Below, one piece after another: positions 1 to 5,684 of a stretch of DNA of 6,471 nt. The number at the start of each line of letters is the position of its first letter. Position 1 is the stretch's first letter. Source of the DNA: DATCVA01 sp036567205 (GTDB lineage: Bacteria; Pseudomonadota; Gammaproteobacteria; Burkholderiales; Burkholderiaceae_B); contig DATCVA010000144.1 in the NCBI GenBank assembly GCA_036567205.1, positions 1 to 6,471 of the forward strand, written 5' to 3'. The notes below the pieces were generated by a model, which saw nothing but the letters and a program-made list of their open reading frames with translations, had not been told where the DNA came from and did no database searches. Both the position numbers and the translations under genes were made by a program.

Positions 1-410
1 TTCTTTGCGAAAGCATCCTTCTCGAAGCCGCCATGCTCGACAGCCAGCGAATGGTCGACGATCAGTTGCGTGGGCACAACGGGGTTGACCAGCGAAGGGT
101 CGCCGCCTTTTGCCGCAATGGCGTCGCGCAGGCCGGCCAGGTCCACCAGCGCGGTCTGGCCCAGGATGTCATGGCAAACTACACGCGCTGGAAACCAGGG
201 GAAGTCCAGGTCGCGCTTGCGTTCGATAAGCTGCTTGAGCGAAGCCGTAAGTTGGGCAGGGTCGCAGCGGCGCACCAGGTTTTCGGCGAATACGCGCGAG
301 GTATACGGAAGCTTGTCGTAGGCGCCGGGCTGAATCGCATCGACCGCTGCGCGTGTATCGAAGTAGTCCAGTTTGGTGCCGGGTAGAGGTTTGCGGTTTG
401 CTGTGTTCAT
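1..410 (-). CDS. acnD: Fe/S-dependent 2-methylcitrate dehydratase AcnD, N-terminal part (runs off the left edge)
   Basis: Aconitase-family enzyme that dehydrates 2-methylcitrate to 2-methylaconitate in the cytoplasmic methylcitrate cycle. In organisms with this variant it replaces PrpD and works with the isomerase PrpF. Only the first 136 codons are in the window; a full protein would be roughly 860-870 residues. The N-terminus (MNTANRKPLPGTKLDYFDTR, then YDKLPYTSRV and FPWFPARVVCHDILGQTALVD) matches the AcnD type as I remember it rather than AcnA or AcnB. Gln85 and the Asp119-His120-Ser121 motif correspond to active-site positions of aconitases; the cluster-ligand cysteines lie beyond the edge. 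The ATG at 410 has no in-frame alternative start close upstream. Its Shine-Dalgarno sequence is poor (only CGGA six bases before the start), unlike prpC and prpB. It follows prpC by 78 bases and is probably co-transcribed with it. Confidence 0.93.
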   Translation of the reverse strand, partial: MNTANRKPLPGTKLDYFDTRAAVDAIQPGAYDKLPYTSRVFAENLVRRCDPAQLTASLKQLIERKRDLDFPWFPARVVCHDILGQTALVDLAGLRDAIAAKGGDPSLVNPVVPTQLIVDHSLAVEHGGFEKDAFAK

Positions 411-488
411 GGCATCCGAAAGAAGAGAGATGATGTCCGGAGGTGGGGGAGCGGCTGGGCGTTGAGCCTGCGTTTCCCCCTGTCGCTA
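411..488 (-). other. prpC-acnD spacer with weak inverted repeat
   Basis: Read leftwards, this 78-base gap contains GGGGG (480-476) that can pair with CCCCC (449-445), plus one extra A-T pair. A nested GGCT (468-465) can pair with AGCC (456-453). No T-run follows, so it is not an intrinsic terminator. It could act as an RNA stability or processing element between prpC and acnD. The pairing is short and G/C-biased, so chance is possible. Confidence 0.3.
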
Positions 489-1655
489 TTAGCGTTTCGA
501 GAGCGGTACGAATTTCTGGTCGTCGGGGCCGACATAATTGGCTGTGGGACGAATGATTTTGTTGTCGATGCGCTGTTCGATAATATGCGCAGACCAGCCT
601 GCGGTTCGTGCAATGACAAACAGAGGCGTAAACATGGCGGTGGGGATGCCCATCATGTGATACGACACGGCCGAAAACCAGTCCAGATTAGGGAACATTT
701 TCTTTGCGTCCCACATGACTGTTTCAAGGCGTTCGGCAATATCGAACATTTTGGTGTTTTGCGCTTTTTTCGACAGCCTGCGCGCAACTTCTTTGATGAC
801 TTGATTGCGCGGGTCGGAGACGGTGTAGACCGGATGCCCAAAACCAATGACGACTTCTTTGTTTTCGACGCGGCGGCGGATATCGGCTTCGGCGTCATCC
901 GGGGAGTCGTAACGTTTTTGTATCTCGAAGGCTACCTCATTGGCGCCGCCGTGTTTGGGGCCGCGTAAAGCGCCGATGCCGCCGGCAATGGCCGAGTACA
1001 TATCGGAACCGGTGCCGGCGATGACGCGGCTGGTAAAGGTGGACGCGTTGAATTCATGTTCGGCATACAGGTTGAGCGAGGTATGCATGGCGCGCACCCA
1101 TTCGTCGCTGGGCTTTTCCCCGTGCAACAAATGCAGGAAGTGGCCGCCAATGCTGTCATCGTCGGTTTGCACATCAATGTAGTGACCGTTATGGCTATAG
1201 TGGTACCAGTACAGGAGCGCCGAACCCAGGTTAGCCATCAGGCGATCGGCAATGTCGCGCGAATCGGGGGCGTTGTGATCGTCTTTTTCCGGTAAAACGC
1301 AGCCCAGCACCGATACAGCCGTACGCATGACGTCCATGGGGTGGCTGGCTGCCGGCAGGGCTTCAAGAGCTACTTGCAGTTGCGCGGGCAGGCCACGCAA
1401 GCGGCGCAGTTTTTCCTTATAGGCTTTCAGCTCTGATTTATTAGGCAAGCTGCCGTGGACCAAAAGGTGGGCAATTTCTTCGAATTCGCAGGTGTCGGCG
1501 ATGTCGAGAATGTCGTAACCGCGGTAGTGCAAGTCGTTACCGCTGCGGCCGACCGTGCACAGCGCGGTGTTGCCCGCGACAACGCCCGATAAGGCAACCG
1601 ATTTTTTTGCCTTGACGGCCGGTTTTTGTACGTCTTGCTTAGTGCTTGTAGTCAT
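489..1655 (-). CDS. prpC: 2-methylcitrate synthase
   Basis: Condenses propionyl-CoA with oxaloacetate to give 2-methylcitrate and CoA, the entry step of the methylcitrate cycle; cytoplasmic. The 388 residues match the usual PrpC length and are full length. Recognisable blocks are KKSVALSGVVAGNTALCTVG near residue 17, RGYDILDIA (45-53), LPAASHPMDVMRT (100-112), WYHYSHNG (150-157), DDDSIGGHFLHLLHGEKPS (165-183) and AEHEFNASTFTSR (198-210). The catalytic triad of the citrate synthase family is present as His235 (GPKHGGAN), His274 (GFGHPVYT) and Asp325 (NLDWFSA). DDDSIGGHFLHLLHGEKPS and the overall closeness to enterobacterial PrpC favour methylcitrate synthase over housekeeping citrate synthase GltA, as do the neighbours. 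The ATG at 1655 has an AGGAG seven bases upstream. It lies 36 bases after prpB and 78 before acnD on the same strand, so an operon is likely. Some residual activity with acetyl-CoA is usual in the family. Confidence 0.97.
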   Translation of the reverse strand: MTTSTKQDVQKPAVKAKKSVALSGVVAGNTALCTVGRSGNDLHYRGYDILDIADTCEFEEIAHLLVHGSLPNKSELKAYKEKLRRLRGLPAQLQVALEALPAASHPMDVMRTAVSVLGCVLPEKDDHNAPDSRDIADRLMANLGSALLYWYHYSHNGHYIDVQTDDDSIGGHFLHLLHGEKPSDEWVRAMHTSLNLYAEHEFNASTFTSRVIAGTGSDMYSAIAGGIGALRGPKHGGANEVAFEIQKRYDSPDDAEADIRRRVENKEVVIGFGHPVYTVSDPRNQVIKEVARRLSKKAQNTKMFDIAERLETVMWDAKKMFPNLDWFSAVSYHMMGIPTAMFTPLFVIARTAGWSAHIIEQRIDNKIIRPTANYVGPDDQKFVPLSKR

Positions 1656-1691
1656 CTCTCTGCTCCTGTACTGAATTACTTTAATTGAAAT

Positions 1692-2585
1692 TCATTTTGT
1701 CTTGCTTTTTGCAAATAAAGTGTCAAGGTGCGATTCGAACGCATGGTAGCCAATACGGTCGTAAAGTTCCTCACGGGTTTGCATGGTATCGATTACGTTT
1801 TTCTGGTGACCGTCGCGGCGAATAGCCTGATACACATTTTCGGCGGCTTTATTCATGGCGCGAAAGGCCGACAGCGGATAAAGCACCATGCCTACGCCGG
1901 CACTGGCTAATTCTTGTACGCTAAATAGCGGGGTCTGGCCGAACTCGGTAATGTTGGCCAGTACCGGTACGCTAAGCGTCTTGGTGAACAGCTGGTAAGT
2001 AGCCAGATCGTAGGATGCTTCCGCGAAAATTGCATCGGCGCCGGCCTCGACGCACGCGACGGCGCGTTCCAGGGCAGCGTCTACGCCATCGACCGCAATG
2101 GCGTCGGTGCGGGCAATAATAAAAAAGTCGGGATCAGTGCGTGCATCGACAGCCGATTTGACGCGATCCGCCATTTCCTGGGTTGTGACGATTTCTTTGC
2201 CGGGACGATGGCCGCAGCGCTTGGCGCCGACCTGGTCTTCGATGTGGCAAGCCGCAGCGCCAAATTTAATCAGGCTTTTGACGGTGCGTGCAATATTGAA
2301 AGCGGAAGGACCGAAGCCTGTGTCGATATCGACCACCAGAGGCACATCGCAAACATCGGTAATCCGGCGTACGTCGGTCAGGACGTCGTCAAGCGTATTG
2401 ATGCCCAGGTCAGGCAGGCCCAGCGAACCGGCCGCAACGCCGCCGCCCGAGAGGTAAATGGTGCGATAACCGGCGCGCTTTGCCAGCAAGGCGTGATTGG
2501 CGTTGATGGCGCCAATAATTTGCAGCGGTTGTTCTTCTTTTAATGCTTGGCGGAATAAAGCGCCGGCCGAGGAAGGTCGGGACAT
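1692..2585 (-). CDS. prpB: 2-methylisocitrate lyase
   Basis: Cleaves (2R,3S)-2-methylisocitrate to pyruvate and succinate, the last dedicated step of the methylcitrate cycle; a Mg2+-dependent cytoplasmic enzyme of the isocitrate lyase/PEP mutase superfamily. At 297 residues it has the usual length. Visible active-site features are the substrate loop YLSGGGVA (Ser46-Gly47-Gly48), the metal-binding VDIDTGFG (Asp86, Asp88), HIEDQ (Glu116), the lyase signature KRCGH with catalytic Cys124, IIARTDA (Arg159), AEA (Glu189) and NITEFGQTPLFS (211-222). The KRCGH motif and length argue against the longer isocitrate lyase AceA and against oxaloacetate decarboxylase-like relatives. The ATG at 2585 has AGGAG eight bases upstream. 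An intrinsic terminator sits only 25 bases before the start codon, so expression probably depends on read-through from mdh or on an internal promoter. prpC follows after 36 bases. Confidence 0.97.
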   Translation of the reverse strand: MSRPSSAGALFRQALKEEQPLQIIGAINANHALLAKRAGYRTIYLSGGGVAAGSLGLPDLGINTLDDVLTDVRRITDVCDVPLVVDIDTGFGPSAFNIARTVKSLIKFGAAACHIEDQVGAKRCGHRPGKEIVTTQEMADRVKSAVDARTDPDFFIIARTDAIAVDGVDAALERAVACVEAGADAIFAEASYDLATYQLFTKTLSVPVLANITEFGQTPLFSVQELASAGVGMVLYPLSAFRAMNKAAENVYQAIRRDGHQKNVIDTMQTREELYDRIGYHAFESHLDTLFAKSKTK

Positions 2586-2593
2586 GGATATAT

Positions 2594-2607
2594 CTCCTGG
2601 TAATAAA
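2594..2607 (-). promoter_or_regulatory. prpB ribosome binding site and its leader
   Basis: Read leftwards, TTTATTACCAGGAGAT precedes the prpB ATG, with AGGAG eight bases from the start. Apart from a single extra A it repeats the TTTATTACCGGAGAT ahead of mdh. It begins directly after the U-rich tail of the terminator. Confidence 0.8.
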
Positions 2608-2632
2608 ACAAAGGCCCAGTCGCCCGGGCCTT
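2603..2632 (-). terminator. Intrinsic terminator or attenuator between mdh and prpB
   Basis: On the leftward transcript a perfect 7-bp stem AAGGCCC (2632-2626) / GGGCCTT (2617-2611), with an 8-base loop, is followed at once by TGTTTTATT. This is the classic shape of a Rho-independent terminator. It lies 12 bases after the mdh stop codon and 25 bases before the prpB start, leaving no room for a separate prpB promoter downstream of it. In the other direction no T-run follows, so it is not bidirectional. It most likely lowers, rather than abolishes, transcription into prpB-prpC-acnD. Confidence 0.75.
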
Positions 2633-2644
2633 CGTAAGGTAGAA

Positions 2645-3634
2645 CTATTTCAGCAAATCTTTTACGCCGTCACGCTCTTCGAGTAGTTCGTTGAGCGTGA
2701 AGTCCATGCGTTCGCGCGAGAAGGCATCGATTTCCAGCCCCTCGATACGTGTATATTCGCCGTTGGCGGTGGTAACCGGCACGCCGTAAATAATGCCTTC
2801 GGGAATGCCGTAAGAGCCGTCAGAAGGAATGCCCATCGTGACCCATTTGCCGTTCGAGCCCAAAACCCAGTCGTGAATGTGGTCGATGGCCGCATTGGCC
2901 GCTGACGCAGCGGAGGACAGGCCGCGCGCATCGATAATGGCCGCGCCGCGTTTTCCGACGGTAGGAATGAAGGTGTCGCGATTCCAGGCGTCGTCGTTGA
3001 TAAGACCGGCCAGGCTTTCGCCGCCGACGGTCGCAAAGCGGATGTCGGGATACATTGTCGGCGAATGATTGCCCCAGACAATGAGCTTCTCGATGTCTGC
3101 AACCGCTTTGCCCGATTTGCCGGCCAACTGCGACAAAGCGCGGTTGTGATCCAGGCGCAGCATGGCTGTGAAGTTTTTAGCCGGAAGGTCGGGCGCCGAT
3201 TTCATGGCTATGTAAGCGTTGGTATTGGCTGGGTTGCCAACGACCAGTACCTTGACGTTGCGGCTGGCCACGTCGTTCAGGGCCTTGCCCTGCGCTGTGA
3301 AAATTTGTGCATTGACCTGCAGAAGGTCTTTGCGTTCCATTCCTGGTCCGCGCGGACGTGCGCCAACCAGCAAGGCGATGTCGACGTCTTTGAACGCTTC
3401 GCGCGGATCGCTATGGGCGGTCATGCCGGCAAGCAACGGGAAGGCGCAGTCATCAAGTTCCATCATGACGCCTTTCAGCGCCTTTTGGGCTTTTTCGTCT
3501 GGAATTTCAAGCAGTTGAAGAATAACGGGCTGATCTTTACCCAGCATTTCGCCTGAGGCGATGCGAAACAGCAGGGCGTAACCAATTTGGCCGGCAGCGC
3601 CGGTGACGGCGACACGCATGGCGGGTTTGGACAT
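2645..3634 (-). CDS. mdh: Malate dehydrogenase (NAD-dependent)
   Basis: Oxidises malate to oxaloacetate with NAD+ in the TCA cycle; cytoplasmic. The 329 residues fit the type-2 MDH family found in Burkholderiales (about 325-330). The Rossmann loop TGAAGQIGY spans residues 11-19, and the acidic Glu43 in LLEIP fits NAD+ preference. The mobile substrate loop GARPRGPGMERKDLL (91-105) supplies Arg95 and Arg101. VGNPANTNA (132-140), LDHNRA with Asp162 and Arg165, and WGNHSPTMYPD with catalytic His190 follow. A TTG six bases upstream is in frame, but ATG 3634 is chosen because CCGGAG sits seven bases before it, whereas that site would be only one base from the TTG. The product also replenishes the oxaloacetate used by PrpC. 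A terminator follows the stop codon directly, and a leader of roughly 190-240 bases is expected upstream. Confidence 0.97.
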   Translation of the reverse strand: MSKPAMRVAVTGAAGQIGYALLFRIASGEMLGKDQPVILQLLEIPDEKAQKALKGVMMELDDCAFPLLAGMTAHSDPREAFKDVDIALLVGARPRGPGMERKDLLQVNAQIFTAQGKALNDVASRNVKVLVVGNPANTNAYIAMKSAPDLPAKNFTAMLRLDHNRALSQLAGKSGKAVADIEKLIVWGNHSPTMYPDIRFATVGGESLAGLINDDAWNRDTFIPTVGKRGAAIIDARGLSSAASAANAAIDHIHDWVLGSNGKWVTMGIPSDGSYGIPEGIIYGVPVTTANGEYTRIEGLEIDAFSRERMDFTLNELLEERDGVKDLLK

Positions 3635-3639
3635 GGACA

Positions 3640-3654
3640 ATCTCCGGTAATAAA
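3640..3654 (-). promoter_or_regulatory. mdh ribosome binding site (decides the start)
   Basis: Read leftwards, TTTATTACCGGAGAT carries a GGAG seven bases before ATG 3634. The same spacing rule excludes the in-frame TTG at 3640, which lies within a base of the GGAG. The sequence is nearly identical to the prpB site. Confidence 0.75.
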
Positions 3655-3718
3655 TGATAAACAGGTAAATACGGTGACATTCGACAGTGTAATTCCTCTG
3701 GCCTTTTTTGTGGCTCGG

Positions 3719-3788
3719 GGCGTCGCCCGTCTTGATACCTTAGCGCGTCGACCTGCAGCGGCTGGTTCCGCGCAAGATTCAAGACGCC
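3719..3788 (-). promoter_or_regulatory. Foldable 5' leader element upstream of mdh
   Basis: In the leftward RNA, GTCTTGA (3785-3779) pairs perfectly with TCAAGAC (3735-3729). Adjacent GGC (3788-3786) can pair with GCC (3721-3719) across a bulge. Inside, GCGCG (3773-3769) pairs with CGCGC (3747-3743), and a small hairpin ACC/GGT plus GC/GC with an A-A mismatch and CGCT loop caps it. The result is a 70-base nested stem-loop. A competing pairing exists: GGCGTC (3788-3783) with GACGCC (3724-3719), and GGGC/GCCC around 3728-3718. No known riboswitch family is recognised. It could be a leader regulatory element, a stabilising structure, or chance in GC-rich DNA. Confidence 0.35.
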
Positions 3789-3811
3789 AGACATATGCAA
3801 CGTTGGGAGCG

Positions 3812-3836
3812 CATACACTGTGCAGTATGTATTATG
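3812..3836 (-). promoter_or_regulatory. Candidate second mdh promoter with dyad
   Basis: A CATAAT (-10-like, five of six consensus bases; 3836-3831 read leftwards) is followed by the dyad CATAC-N8-GTATG (3812-3829), which would overlap the start point. No convincing -35 box lies at the expected distance, so an activator would be needed. Either element alone could be chance. Confidence 0.25.
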
Positions 3837-3880
3837 GGCAATATATATAAGCTGGAAAACTCAAGCGTACACAGGCCGAA

Positions 3881-3909
3881 AGATTAGTAGAAATTTACGT
3901 TAACGTCAA
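3881..3909 (-). promoter_or_regulatory. Likely sigma-70 promoter for mdh
   Basis: Read leftwards, TTGACG (3909-3904; five of six bases of the -35 consensus) is separated by exactly 17 bases from TAATCT (3886-3881), which keeps the three most conserved -10 bases. Transcription would begin near 3874, giving mdh a leader of about 240 bases. The perfect palindrome ACGTTAACGT (3897-3906) overlaps the -35 box and spacer. The TCTTATA half-site array lies just upstream of the -35 box. Confidence 0.5.
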
Positions 3910-3912
3910 TTA

Positions 3913-3931
3913 TCTTATATCTTATATAAGA
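3913..3931. promoter_or_regulatory. Triple half-site operator candidate (TCTTATA/TATAAGA)
   Basis: Two direct copies of TCTTATA (3913-3919 and 3920-3926) run into an inverted copy TATAAGA (3925-3931), so the right part forms a perfect 12-bp palindrome, TCTTATATAAGA (3920-3931). The array sits between the divergent mdh and gntR genes, immediately upstream of the likely mdh -35 box, and its TATAAG could double as a rightward -10 box for gntR. A weaker relative (TATATATAAG, eight of ten bases of CTTATATAAG) occurs at 3842-3851. Position and symmetry fit a binding site for the neighbouring GntR regulator; this is inference. Confidence 0.5.
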
Positions 3932-4017
3932 CAGAAGACTGTTAGACAAAAACCCCCGTCCATGCGAAAATAACAGGCGTTTTGCTAAATTTTTCCGGAT
4001 GCCTTTCGCCCTCGAAT

Positions 4018-4788
4018 ATGTCTGATATACCCTTAACTGATCGGTCTAGTAGTCCGGATCGCTCTGCTGGCAGTGCGGCATTTAGCCCGTTGTACCAGCA
4101 AATTAAGGGGTTGCTGCTGCAAAGCCTCGACCGGGGCGAGTGGAAGCCCGGCGAATCCATTCCAAGCGAATTCGAACTGGCTGCGCGCTTTCAGGTCAGC
4201 CAGGGCACGGTTCGCAAGGCAATCGACGAGCTGGCGGCCGAAAACCTGCTGATTCGGCGGCAGGGCAAGGGCACGTTCGTGGCCACGCATCATGAAGCAA
4301 AAGTTCGTTATCGTTTTTTGCGCCTTACGCCGGATGACGGCCAGCCGGCGGTCTCAAGCAGCCAAATAATCGATTGCCGGCGCGTCAAGGCTCCTGTTGA
4401 TATTGCCCGCTTGCTACAATTGCGCACCGGTGAAACTGTCGTGAATTTGCGCAGGGTGCTTTCGTTCGATCAGGTGCCCACCATTTTCGACGACATCTGG
4501 TTGCCGGGATCGGTGTTTCGCGGCTTGACGGCCGAGTCGCTGGCGCGTTACCGAGGACCGTTGTACGGCCTGTTCGAATCCGAATTCGGAGTCAGCATGG
4601 TTCGTGCCGACGAAAAGATCAGGGCCGTAACGGCAAGCACCGAGCAGGTGGAACGGCTGCAGGTAGCCGCCACCAGCCCGCTCTTGCTCGTGGAACGCGT
4701 GTCATACACATACGGTGACCGCCCCATGGAAGTACGTAGGGGATTGTATGTAACAGATCGGTTTCATTACAGAAACAGTTTGAATTAA
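4018..4788 (+). CDS. GntR-family transcriptional regulator, HutC type (UTRA domain)
   Basis: DNA-binding regulator of 256 residues. A GntR winged-helix domain occupies about residues 23-90: FSPLYQQIKGLLLQ, then GEWKPGESIPSEFELAARF, the recognition helix region SQGTVRKAIDELA (61-73), and the wing RQGKGTFVA (81-89). A UTRA effector-binding domain follows at about 95-250, ending in the typical YTYGDRPMEVRRGLYVTDRFHY. The length is normal for HutC/FarR-type members. ATG 4018 is chosen because the domain begins well after it; an in-frame TTG at 3982 would add 12 residues, and neither start has a strong Shine-Dalgarno sequence. It is divergent from mdh-prpBC-acnD and runs codirectionally into sdhCDA, which suggests control of the methylcitrate/TCA genes and of itself. 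The ligand cannot be read from sequence; a cycle intermediate such as methylcitrate is a guess. It is not the sigma-54 activator PrpR that controls prp genes in enterobacteria. Confidence 0.9.
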   Translation: MSDIPLTDRSSSPDRSAGSAAFSPLYQQIKGLLLQSLDRGEWKPGESIPSEFELAARFQVSQGTVRKAIDELAAENLLIRRQGKGTFVATHHEAKVRYRFLRLTPDDGQPAVSSSQIIDCRRVKAPVDIARLLQLRTGETVVNLRRVLSFDQVPTIFDDIWLPGSVFRGLTAESLARYRGPLYGLFESEFGVSMVRADEKIRAVTASTEQVERLQVAATSPLLLVERVSYTYGDRPMEVRRGLYVTDRFHYRNSLN

Positions 4789-4884
4789 TAGGGTTTTTTC
4801 GTCGATTTGATACTGATCCCCTAAATGGGCGAAAATACTAGTTGCGCTTTAGCATAAATAATTTGTTATAACCTCGAGGCCGTC
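4789..4884 (+). promoter_or_regulatory. gntR-sdhC intergenic region with candidate sdh promoter
   Basis: TTGATA (4807-4812) and GAAAAT (4831-4836) are 18 bases apart and make a reasonable sigma-70 promoter for the sdh operon, with a start near 4843. A second pair, TTGCGC (4842-4847) and TATAAC (4867-4872), has 19-base spacing and would start on top of the ribosome binding site, so it is less likely. GAGG (4876-4879) five bases before ATG 4885 is the sdhC Shine-Dalgarno sequence. TTTTTT at 4794-4799 is not preceded by a GC stem, so no intrinsic terminator for gntR is evident and read-through into sdhC is possible. Confidence 0.4.
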
Positions 4885-5298
4885 ATGTCCGATTCAGCTT
4901 CAAAGCCGCGTCCGCAGTTTCGCAATTTAAGCGTTCCGCAGATTCTGAGCTACCGTCTTCCTCTTGCAGGAAAATCTTCAATTATGCATCGCGTCAGCGG
5001 CGCTTTATTGTTTCTCTGTCTACCGCTGGTTATTTTGCCTTTGTTCGCGTTAAGCGTTACATCGCCCGATAGCTTTGCGGCCATGCAGGCCTGGGTTAGT
5101 AATCCGCTCTGCAAAATTGTTCTCCTGGTTCTGATCTGGGGTTATTTGCACCATTTCTGTGCGGGTATTCGTTACTTGACGCTTGACTTGGATATCGGAA
5201 TGGATAAGGTCGCCGCACAAAAAAGTGCCGGCATTGTCTTCGGTGTCAGCCTCGCGCTGACGCTGGTGTTTGGTCTTAAATTATTTGGGGTCTGGTAA
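4885..5298 (+). CDS. sdhC: Succinate dehydrogenase cytochrome b556 subunit
   Basis: Larger-numbered membrane anchor of complex II; with SdhD it holds haem b and the ubiquinone site and docks SdhAB on the cytoplasmic face of the inner membrane. The 137 residues are close to the usual length (about 130). The N-terminal RPQFRNLS and SYRLPLAGKSSIMHRVSGALL form the family signature; Ser32 and Arg36 align with the quinone-site Ser27 and Arg31 of E. coli SdhC. Three hydrophobic helices lie at about 38-58, 75-97 and 113-135. In LHHFCAGIRYLTLD, His90 aligns with the haem ligand His84 of E. coli. The stop codon overlaps the sdhD start (TAATG), which indicates translational coupling. First gene of the sdh operon, 96 bases after the regulator gene. 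Confidence 0.95.
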   Translation: MSDSASKPRPQFRNLSVPQILSYRLPLAGKSSIMHRVSGALLFLCLPLVILPLFALSVTSPDSFAAMQAWVSNPLCKIVLLVLIWGYLHHFCAGIRYLTLDLDIGMDKVAAQKSAGIVFGVSLALTLVFGLKLFGVW

Positions 5299-5681
5299 TG
5301 GCGACGCAAGAACGTATTGGTACAAAACGTCTGGTTGTAGGTGCCCATTACGGTACGATGGACTTCATCGTCCAGCGTTGTACGGCAATTATCATGGCCG
5401 TCTACACCCTGGTGCTTTTTTTCGGAATTATTTTCACCTCTGAGATGAATTTCGAAAGCTGGCGATTCCTCTTTACATTCCACTGGGGCGCATTGCCCGT
5501 GGGGCAATTGCTTGCCACGCTTGCGTTCTTGTCGCTTGCCTGGCATGCGTGGATTGGTATTCGCGATATCTGGATGGACTACGTTACATCCGCCGGCCTG
5601 CGCTTGTTTTTGCAGGTGCTGACCATTCTGTGGTTGGTTGGTTCTGTCGTTTATTTTGCAAAAATTCTCTGGAGTTTATAA
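5298..5681 (+). CDS. sdhD: Succinate dehydrogenase membrane anchor subunit
   Basis: Second membrane anchor of complex II, pairing with SdhC around haem b and the ubiquinone pocket. The 127 residues form three hydrophobic helices at about 25-47, 65-88 and 98-124. GTKRLVVGAHYGTMDFIVQRCTA at the N-terminus and AWHAWIGIRDIWMDY (81-95) are typical of the family. His83 aligns with the haem ligand His71 of E. coli SdhD, and Asp94-Tyr95 with Asp82-Tyr83 at the quinone site. ATG 5298 shares its A with the sdhC stop codon; GGGG seven bases upstream, inside sdhC, is a weak ribosome binding site, so coupling to sdhC is likely. sdhA begins three bases after its stop codon. Confidence 0.95.
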   Translation: MATQERIGTKRLVVGAHYGTMDFIVQRCTAIIMAVYTLVLFFGIIFTSEMNFESWRFLFTFHWGALPVGQLLATLAFLSLAWHAWIGIRDIWMDYVTSAGLRLFLQVLTILWLVGSVVYFAKILWSL

Positions 5682-5684
5682 GCC

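Noticed and set aside
406..414. Two-codon frame ATG-CCA-TGA whose stop overlaps the acnD start, suggesting reinitiation
   Set aside because: It has no Shine-Dalgarno sequence of its own and a frame this short is expected by chance.
462..968. 168-codon open frame antisense to prpC
   Set aside because: It is opposite the conserved C-terminal half of prpC, including the catalytic His and Asp codons, and shows no domain of its own.
3747..3758. GTCGACCTGCAG, matching the SalI-PstI segment of common cloning-vector polylinkers
   Set aside because: Actually begins one base later in context of native sequence: the flanking bases do not continue the vector polylinker on either side, and the segment fits inside the mdh leader fold. 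A short chance match, not vector contamination.
3779..3814. Short leftward ORF MRSQRCICLAS in the mdh leader that ends inside the outer stem, suggesting a leader peptide attenuator
   Set aside because: There is no ribosome binding site before its ATG, no run of diagnostic codons, and no terminator hairpin with a T-run between it and mdh.
3537..3818. Leftward 93-residue reading frame from the mdh leader into mdh in another frame
   Set aside because: It starts with GTG without a ribosome binding site, overlaps the well-supported mdh start out of frame, and its arginine/proline-rich composition looks like a frame shadow.
3939..3976. Inverted repeat CTGTTA/TAACAG in the gntR leader
   Set aside because: Only 6 bases per arm with a 26-base gap; expected by chance in a region of this size.
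4789..4823. TAGGG/CCCTA inverted repeat with a T-run after gntR as a terminator
   Set aside because: The arms are only 5 bases, the loop is 25 bases, and the T-run lies inside the loop rather than after the stem, so it does not have terminator architecture.
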